Below are positions 32,681 to 37,580 of a DNA stretch of 37,580 nucleotides, piece by piece. The notes under the pieces were generated by a model. It was not told where the DNA came from. It did not search any database and saw nothing but the letters and a program-made list of their open reading frames with translations. This DNA is from an uncultured Clostridia bacterium. Lineage in GTDB: Bacteria; Bacillota; Clostridia; Oscillospirales; Acutalibacteraceae. Position 1 is the stretch's first letter. The number at the start of each line of letters is the position of its first letter. The translations under genes were made by a program, and so were the position numbers. The stretch spans positions 1 through 37,580 of the forward strand of contig CAMLSX010000019.1 in the NCBI GenBank assembly GCA_946484175.1, given 5' to 3'.

Positions 32681-34936
32681 ATGCCAAAAAAACGTATTAC
32701 CTTGCAGCACATTGAAAAGAACGCCAACCGCATCGAGTATTCCTATTATATAGAAGGGGACTGGGAGAAAGCTTTCCGGCAAGAAAACCGTTACTTTATT
32801 GAATATGGGCGCGACATCAGCTGGTGTCCGAATTCCGTCGCAGTAATTCCGTTTTTGGGAAACTTTCTGCCTGTCTCGTGGGTGTTTGATGCTGAAATTG
32901 TGATTCCGGAAATCGATGGTGATTTTCTGCGCAGTATCGATGAAATCAAGCGGGGATACCAGGTGATGTACCCTGCATTGGAATTTCGCGGCTCTTTGTG
33001 CTGTGGGCAGGTGTGTGAAAATAAAATCGCGCAGGGAACAAACCGCAGCCTGCTTTTTTTCAGCGGCGGAGTCGATGCGGTTTCTTCCATGCTGTCTGTG
33101 CTGGGAGATACCCCTACGCTGATGACCCTATGGGGCTCTGACCTGTATCTGAAAGACGAGCAGGGCTGGCAGGTGGTGCAGGAATCCGTACAGCAGACCG
33201 CCGAACGATTTTGCCTGCCGTATACCTTTGTGAAGACTTCCTTCCGTTCCGTGCTGAACGAGCCTTTTCTGACAGAAACTATCGCAAAACCACAGCATGA
33301 AAACTGGTGGCACGGCTTCCAGCACGGGCTGGCAATCATCACCCATGCTGCCCCGTTCGCCTTTTTGGAAAACATCCGCCAGATTTATCTCGCATCTACC
33401 GATTCCGTTAAATCCAAAGAAGTGTATACCTGCGCTTCACATCCCACGATTGATAATCAGGTGCGTTTTTGCGGATGCCGCACCCTGCATGAGGGTTTTG
33501 AAAAAAGCCGTTCGGATAAAATCCGGCAAATCTGCTCGTTTTCAGCACGCACAGGAACCCCTCTTCCTCTTCGCGTATGCTGGGTAACACGCACCGGCAG
33601 CAACTGCTGTATATGTGAAAAGTGCATGCGCACTTTATACGCCATTCTGGCAGAAGGATACAACCCGGAAGACTTTGGTTTTTCTCTGACCCCCGAGCTC
33701 TATCAAAAACACCTTCAAATGCTGCAAAATGGAGAAGTCCGTATTCCTGCAATCTTCTGGAAGGATATCATCCAAAAATTTGCCATGCAGCCACAGCTGC
33801 AGGCCAACTATCCAGCCGCTGCCTGGCTGGTGCAGAAGTATCCGCAGTTCACTTCAGGGAATCCGTTCTACCAGACATCCGTATGCAGGCCTGTTTCCAA
33901 ATCACACACAGCCGCAAAGCCAGAAAAACAAAAACTGGTGCTGTTCAAATCTCCGCTGAATATTGAAAGCCGCGAAAAAGCCTTTCAATCTGTTGGAATG
34001 AACACCGGGAATCAGGTGTTTGCGGCGGCGCTGAACAAGCTGCTGCATCCGGATGTGATTTCCTGGCAGCAATATCAGGACGGGATTTACGACCTTTCCC
34101 CTGCGCAGGCTGTTATCACGACTGATTTGATCTGGATTCACCCCAAAAGCGACTTTGACTATCTCTATAACCGGCTGCAAAAAATTCAGAAGCCCTTTAT
34201 CCCCATCAGCATCGGACTGCAATCCTCCCGCTTTGACCCTGGCTTCCGGCTGAATCATTCGAGCCTGAAAACACTTGCTGCCATGCAGGAGCGGGCGGTA
34301 CTCGGTGTTCGCGGAGAATATACGGCTTCTATCCTGGAAAAGCACGGGATTCAAAACCTGCGGGTAATCGGCTGCCCTTCCATGTACTGGTTTCAAAATC
34401 CAGATTTTCAATTTGAATCAAAAAATTCATCTGTCCAGCACGCTTTGTGTAACTTCAGAACTTTTTACGGAACGCTGAGCCGGGCAGAACGCCATTTCCT
34501 CACCTATTGTGCCAACCGCAATCTTCCCATGATTGAACAGACCTCTTTTCCGCTGGCAGCTGAGTCCGTCAATGACCCTGCCTGCTATCAATATCTGAAA
34601 AAATGGCTGGACAGGAAAACGCGGATTTATTTTGATACGGATTCCTGGCGGGAATCACTGCGCGGCTATGATTTTATGCTGGGTGCACGCTTTCATGGAA
34701 ATGTCATCGCCCTGTGGGAAGGGATTCCCGCTCTGTTCCTGCTGACAGATTCCCGGACGCAGGAGCTGACGCAATTCTTTCACCTCCCCTCTCTGCGCAT
34801 GGAAGAATTTGACCGCACGCAGCCCATGGAATTCTATCTTGAAAAGGCCGACTATACGGCGTTCAATCGCAATTACCGGCGACTGTACGAAAATTTCTGC
34901 GAATTTCTGCGTGAAAACTGTCTTCCTTCCCCGTAA
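32681..34936 (+). CDS. PP-loop ATPase-like domain fused to a polysaccharide pyruvyltransferase
   Basis: A 751-residue two-domain protein. The N-terminal part (to about 400) has a PP-loop-like SGGVDA at 128-133, seen in ATP-pyrophosphatases such as QueC and asparagine synthetase, and a cysteine cluster (C309, C310, C312, C315) in NCCICEKCMRT. The C-terminal part (about 415-751) is a WcaK/AmsJ-type polysaccharide pyruvyltransferase, with GARFHGN at 668-674 followed by ALWEGIPALF. Known relatives add pyruvate ketals to sugars from phosphoenolpyruvate. ATG 32681 follows AAGGGGG and lies 14 nt after the previous stop, so the two genes are cotranscribed. What the PP-loop part adenylates is unknown. 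Confidence 0.85.
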   Translation: MPKKRITLQHIEKNANRIEYSYYIEGDWEKAFRQENRYFIEYGRDISWCPNSVAVIPFLGNFLPVSWVFDAEIVIPEIDGDFLRSIDEIKRGYQVMYPALEFRGSLCCGQVCENKIAQGTNRSLLFFSGGVDAVSSMLSVLGDTPTLMTLWGSDLYLKDEQGWQVVQESVQQTAERFCLPYTFVKTSFRSVLNEPFLTETIAKPQHENWWHGFQHGLAIITHAAPFAFLENIRQIYLASTDSVKSKEVYTCASHPTIDNQVRFCGCRTLHEGFEKSRSDKIRQICSFSARTGTPLPLRVCWVTRTGSNCCICEKCMRTLYAILAEGYNPEDFGFSLTPELYQKHLQMLQNGEVRIPAIFWKDIIQKFAMQPQLQANYPAAAWLVQKYPQFTSGNPFYQTSVCRPVSKSHTAAKPEKQKLVLFKSPLNIESREKAFQSVGMNTGNQVFAAALNKLLHPDVISWQQYQDGIYDLSPAQAVITTDLIWIHPKSDFDYLYNRLQKIQKPFIPISIGLQSSRFDPGFRLNHSSLKTLAAMQERAVLGVRGEYTASILEKHGIQNLRVIGCPSMYWFQNPDFQFESKNSSVQHALCNFRTFYGTLSRAERHFLTYCANRNLPMIEQTSFPLAAESVNDPACYQYLKKWLDRKTRIYFDTDSWRESLRGYDFMLGARFHGNVIALWEGIPALFLLTDSRTQELTQFFHLPSLRMEEFDRTQPMEFYLEKADYTAFNRNYRRLYENFCEFLRENCLPSP

Positions 34937-34941
34937 TAAAG

Positions 34942-34982
34942 AAACCCGGAAACCTGCTTGAAAAAGGTCTCCGGGTTTTTTT
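34942..34982. terminator. Terminator between convergent genes
   Basis: A 14-bp stem with one mismatch (34942-34955 with 34965-34978) ends in a run of T on the plus strand and contains AAA on the other side, so it can work in both directions. It ends the rightward polymer operon. It slightly overlaps the stop of the leftward DUF3737 gene. Confidence 0.85.
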
Positions 34983-35829
34983 AATTGTTTTCCTGAGTGA
35001 TTTCACATGAATCATCTGGAATCCGGTATTCATCCAGGATGATTTCTCCGATACTTCCAGCGTGGATATGGCCGCTGCGGGGGTTTTTCACGCTGTCTAC
35101 GTGGCCGATGATGCGGGCTTCCACATCACTGTATTCAAATGAAAGATCGCAGCCGACCATTTCACAATCTTCCAGCACCAATCCTTCTGCATAACACAGG
35201 GGCTGCGTGCCGATAATTTTGCAGCGCACCAGATGCAGGTTCTTCGAATACCAAGCCAAATATTCACCGCGAATCACGCTGTCGAACACTGTCACATTCC
35301 GGCTGTGCCAAAAAGCATCCTTTGTGTCCAGATGGGAATTGCGGATAGTCATGTTCTCCACATACTGGAAGGAATATTTGCCCGTCATGGTAAGATGGTT
35401 GATCTCGATATTGCGGCTCTGCAGGAATGGGTATTCCGAATGCAGCGTCGTATTGCGAATGGTAATTCCTCTTGAAAGCCATCCAAACTCGGGCGAAGTA
35501 ATATTGCACCCATCAACCTCCACCTCGTCACATTCCCGGACTGCTTTGATGCCTTCCATGGTGCAATCTTTTAATTTGACATTCCGGTCATACCACAAGG
35601 CTGCCCGGCAGGTCTCGGTCATGCGCGAATTTTCGATGACTGCATTAGAAGTATGCCAAAACGGATATCGAAGATGGAAGTCACAATCTGACACCTGGAT
35701 GTTCCGGCTTTCTTTTAAGGCAGATTCTCCATCAGCCGGCCCGTCAAACACACATTGGGTAATCGAGGCATTTTCAGCGTGATACAGTGCGCGTTCTTCG
35801 TCTAAATTCAGATTCTTGTATTCTTTCAT
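34981..35829 (-). CDS. DUF3737 family protein (predicted right-handed beta-helix)
   Basis: A 282-residue protein. It is built of short repeated units with the pattern x-I-x-N-S-x-[LIF]-x-x-x-[DEY]-A-F-W-x-S-R-N, for example around NSHLDTKDAFWHSRNV and NSRMTETCRAALWYDRNV, which predicts a right-handed parallel beta-helix. The family is widespread in gut Firmicutes and Bacteroidetes and has no known function. There is no signal peptide, so it is cytoplasmic. ATG 35829 is preceded at 8 nt by AAGGAGG; a TTG one codon earlier is possible. It has its own promoter and is not part of the polymer operons. Confidence 0.9.
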   Translation of the reverse strand: MKEYKNLNLDEERALYHAENASITQCVFDGPADGESALKESRNIQVSDCDFHLRYPFWHTSNAVIENSRMTETCRAALWYDRNVKLKDCTMEGIKAVRECDEVEVDGCNITSPEFGWLSRGITIRNTTLHSEYPFLQSRNIEINHLTMTGKYSFQYVENMTIRNSHLDTKDAFWHSRNVTVFDSVIRGEYLAWYSKNLHLVRCKIIGTQPLCYAEGLVLEDCEMVGCDLSFEYSDVEARIIGHVDSVKNPRSGHIHAGSIGEIILDEYRIPDDSCEITQENN

Positions 35830-35858
35830 CAATTTCTCCTCCTTCTTTAAACTGTAAA

Positions 35859-35873
35859 ACTGCCGACGGCAGT
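35859..35873. promoter_or_regulatory. 15-bp palindrome in the DUF3737 leader
   Basis: ACTGCCGACGGCAGT is a 7-bp inverted repeat around one base. It lies about 20 nt downstream of the predicted transcription start and 30 nt upstream of the ATG. It could be an operator or a small RNA hairpin. Confidence 0.4.
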
Positions 35874-35893
35874 CCTACATAACATTAGTTTAT

Positions 35894-35922
35894 ATTATAC
35901 TCTCAAAAATCTTTGCTGTCTA
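35894..35922 (-). promoter_or_regulatory. Promoter of the DUF3737 gene
   Basis: On the minus strand TAGACA (complement of 35917-35922) and a perfect TATAAT (complement of 35894-35899) are 17 nt apart. The leader is about 60 nt long. Confidence 0.75.
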
Positions 35923-35964
35923 ATACCTGCTTTATTGGTAGAAGTATAGGGAAAAAGCATACGA

Positions 35965-35991
35965 CCTCCGGATTTTTCAAAACTCCGGAGG
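35965..35991 (-). terminator. Likely terminator of the LytTR regulator gene
   Basis: An 8-bp GC-rich stem (CCTCCGGA 35965-35972 with TCCGGAGG 35984-35991) lies 43 nt beyond the regulator's stop. On the minus strand the U tract is delayed (TCGTATGCTTTTT), so it may be weak. Confidence 0.5.
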
Positions 35992-36033
35992 CCGCTGGTA
36001 ATGGTAAATATTTTCGAATTATTTGTCAATATT

Positions 36034-36765
36034 TCAATATGAATTCTTTTCTTCCAGTTTTTTCAACTGATATTCTTCAAATTTTTGAATAATTTCTTTT
36101 TTTCCATTTCGATGTATTGGAAAACTTCTTCCGTCTTTCATTTCAAAAATCCCCTGTTTTTCTTTCAGGATATAGTCCATATTCACTGCAACCCCTCGGG
36201 TACATACGATAAAACGAGGATCTGTCAGAAGGCTGCAAACCTTTGAAAAGAAGATTCTATATTTTTTACTGCCATTTTTGGTCATAAAAATCGTATAGTT
36301 GTTATCTGCAGTGATATAAAGGATCTCAGAAATCAGCAGGTAAATTTTCTTTTTTCCACATGTGAATTTTAAAATTGGGTCACCAAATCCCATAGGAAAA
36401 GTGTGAATCATCTCATTCAGTACGTAAGTAATACGCTGGTAATCGTAGGGCCTTTTTACATAATCGAAAATATGAAACATTACCGCTTGAAAAATATACT
36501 GATCACTGTCTGCTATACATACAATTGGGACCCGAGGGTCAACCTGGCGAATATGTTCGATAATTTCGATACAAGTAATTTGATCTGAAAAATCGCCTAC
36601 AAAAATCAGCTCATTTTTTTTGACAGTATATTCTTTAAAAAAAGCCTTTACATCTTCAATTATAGAGATATTCACAAGATAATTCTTTTCCCTTGACCAT
36701 TTTGTAATCACTTTTACCAGTTTTTCCTGCTCTCGAAGCGCACTGTTTACAACTGCTATTTTCAA
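36034..36765 (-). CDS. Orphan LytTR-type response regulator with an atypical receiver domain
   Basis: A 243-residue protein. Residues 1 to about 120 follow the receiver fold, and residues about 135-235 form a LytTR DNA-binding domain (YITADNNYTIFMT and FIVCTRGVAVNMDYI are typical). The acidic pocket is altered: the usual Asp pair near residues 7-8 is N-S. The phosphoacceptor strand reads LIFVGDF rather than LIFLDI, so the Asp is shifted by one or lost. Regulation may not depend on phosphorylation. No histidine kinase is adjacent. The start is TTG 36765, with AGGAG 9 nt upstream. The gene and its flanks are clearly more AT-rich than the polymer locus, which may mean separate origin. Confidence 0.85.
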   Translation of the reverse strand: MKIAVVNSALREQEKLVKVITKWSREKNYLVNISIIEDVKAFFKEYTVKKNELIFVGDFSDQITCIEIIEHIRQVDPRVPIVCIADSDQYIFQAVMFHIFDYVKRPYDYQRITYVLNEMIHTFPMGFGDPILKFTCGKKKIYLLISEILYITADNNYTIFMTKNGSKKYRIFFSKVCSLLTDPRFIVCTRGVAVNMDYILKEKQGIFEMKDGRSFPIHRNGKKEIIQKFEEYQLKKLEEKNSY

Positions 36766-36877
36766 AAGATCCCGCTCCTGATTATAAATATTTATTTGAG
36801 CTTAAAAAACATTATATAACGAAAAAAAAGAATTCTAATTACATCTCACACCCAAAAAGCAGCAGTTCACAACAAAA

Positions 36878-36907
36878 TTAACAAATTTACTTTAGAGCTC
36901 TTATAAT
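36878..36907 (+). promoter_or_regulatory. Promoter in the gene-free region, probably for the secreted protein at the right end
   Basis: TTAACA (36878-36883) and a perfect TATAAT (36902-36907) are 18 nt apart. Transcription would begin near 36914 and give a leader of about 300 nt. The gap 36766-37213 is very AT-rich and otherwise without a gene. An ATAACaGTTAT inverted repeat lies within it near 36,980-36,991. Confidence 0.6.
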
Positions 36908-37108
36908 GGGGATTATCGGGTAGATGGAAAATTTTAGAAATAAAACCTTAAAATAAAAAAATCTTCACTTGTTTGTTAGAATAACAGTTATTTTATTAAA
37001 TTTGTTTATATATCGTATTTATCAATAAACTCAAAATCATGTTATTGCCAGCGAGATTTTATATAGAACAAATAGTATTAAAAATCAAAAACAAAAATTA
37101 CTCTGGTC

Positions 37109-37153
37109 AAAACATCAGGATAGCTTGAGCAGGACAGATTATCCCGATGTTTT
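37109..37153 (+). promoter_or_regulatory. Stem-loop in the leader of the secreted protein gene
   Basis: Bases 37109-37122 pair with 37140-37153 (14 positions, one A-C mismatch) around a 17-nt loop. The 3' arm ends in four T. It lies 60 nt before the start codon. It could be an attenuator, a terminator for a transcript entering from upstream, or a stabilising leader structure. Confidence 0.55.
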
Positions 37154-37213
37154 AGATAATGATGCTTTGTTTTCACAAAGACAAAAACTTAAAAAACAGG
37201 AGGGAGAAAAATT

Positions 37214-37580
37214 ATGGGCAAGAAAAAGCTCGTAAAAGTAAGTGCTGTCTGCATTGCTGCCGCATTGTTGGTTACATCTACAATGCTGCCGGCATTTGCA
37301 GCAGAAGGCGCCATGAACCAAACCGATGCAGTCGCTGCAGGAGAAAATCAAAAGGACATGTGTACTATAAATGTCCGCTTTATGGATGGCGATACTGTCA
37401 TTAAAAGTGACAGCTATAACGTGGAGGAAGGTGTCCATAACTACAGCGTGTTGGAAAAACATGTTCCTGAAGGCTATCAGATGACTAGAACTGGTGATTT
37501 CTATGCCGAAGACGGTGCTAACATAGATGTCGCTGTAGAAAAAGTCGTCAAGGGAACCATCATTAACGTAGTTTTTTTGG
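37214..37580 (+). CDS. Secreted protein, N-terminal part (cut by window end)
   Basis: An open frame of 122 codons runs off the window. The start is ATG 37214, with GGAGGGAG upstream. Residues 1 to about 30 are a classic signal peptide: basic MGKKKLVK, then a hydrophobic core, then a likely cleavage after PAFA. The mature part begins with a short acidic, Ala-rich stretch. A segment with alternating hydrophobic residues follows (TINVRFMDGDTVIKSDSYNV), reminiscent of small beta-type repeats in clostridial surface proteins. No catalytic motif is visible in this part. It lies divergently from the LytTR regulator across a 450-bp gap, so regulation by that protein is a fair guess. Confidence 0.85.
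   Translation, partial: MGKKKLVKVSAVCIAAALLVTSTMLPAFAAEGAMNQTDAVAAGENQKDMCTINVRFMDGDTVIKSDSYNVEEGVHNYSVLEKHVPEGYQMTRTGDFYAEDGANIDVAVEKVVKGTIINVVFL

Noticed and set aside
36960-36995. LytTR-type binding repeats in the gap near 36,980
   Set aside because: ATAACaGTTAT is symmetrical, but no second site at the expected 12-13 nt spacing matches the known LytTR box well.
1-37580. CRISPR arrays, tRNA or rRNA genes, transposases, phage genes
   Set aside because: I saw no regularly spaced short repeats, no cloverleaf with a CCA-type end, and no integrase or transposase motifs in any frame.

Overview
The window looks like chromosomal DNA of a Gram-positive, anaerobic Clostridia-type Firmicute, probably of the Oscillospirales/Ruminococcaceae kind. 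The reasons are the AGGAGG-type ribosome sites, frequent TTG and GTG starts, a three-gene GlpO/FAD-oxidoreductase/DUF1667 set, a CpXC protein, a LytR-CpsA-Psr protein, EpsG and a TagGH-type exporter. The organism call is inference; there is no rRNA or other marker gene here.

Left part (1-10,240): a highly structured 250-nt intergenic repeat (one full copy plus the tail of another), then a leftward operon for an anaerobic glycerol-3-phosphate-type dehydrogenase. A divergent promoter region follows, then rightward genes: a type-B carboxylesterase, a Cys/Asp-rich protein of unknown function, mnmA, a CpXC-domain protein and asnB. A second full copy of the repeat fills the gap between the convergent ends of asnB and a HAD phosphatase.

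Middle part (10,238-34,936): a large cell-surface glycopolymer locus. The leftward block from 29,411 to 21,635 encodes a polyprenyl-phosphate sugar-1-phosphate transferase, an EpsG-like polymerase, an uncharacterised RDGYLL-domain protein, a GT2 transferase, an ABC-2 exporter (permease and ATPase), a GT4 transferase and a membrane-anchored Ig-like (Big_2) protein. A LytR-CpsA-Psr (LCP) gene with its own promoter follows and ends in a 27-bp perfect hairpin. A second tightly coupled leftward operon (19,801 to 10,238) holds a degenerate HAD-like protein, two paralogous sialyltransferase-like proteins, a CMP-sugar-acid cytidylyltransferase, a DRE-TIM aldolase/lyase fused to an unrecognised C-terminal domain, a two-domain HAD protein and a HAD phosphatase. 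Rightward from 29,556 run a 1036-residue GT2-HAD-RDGYLL fusion and a 751-residue PP-loop/polysaccharide pyruvyltransferase fusion. Together these could make a lipid-linked, acid-decorated polymer, export it and attach it to the wall.

Right part (34,981-37,580): a DUF3737 beta-helix protein, an orphan LytTR regulator with an atypical receiver domain in AT-rich DNA, about 450 bp without a gene but with a good promoter and a stem-loop leader, and the start of a secreted protein cut by the window end.

The strongest candidates for something undescribed are: (i) the multi-hairpin repeat, whose two full copies differ by paired compensatory changes in one stem; (ii) the cytidylyltransferase plus DRE-TIM lyase plus paired sialyltransferase-like genes with no NeuB or NeuC in view, which suggests an unusual CMP-activated acid; (iii) the family of HAD/RDGYLL proteins shuffled into four architectures in one locus; and (iv) the PP-loop/pyruvyltransferase fusion.
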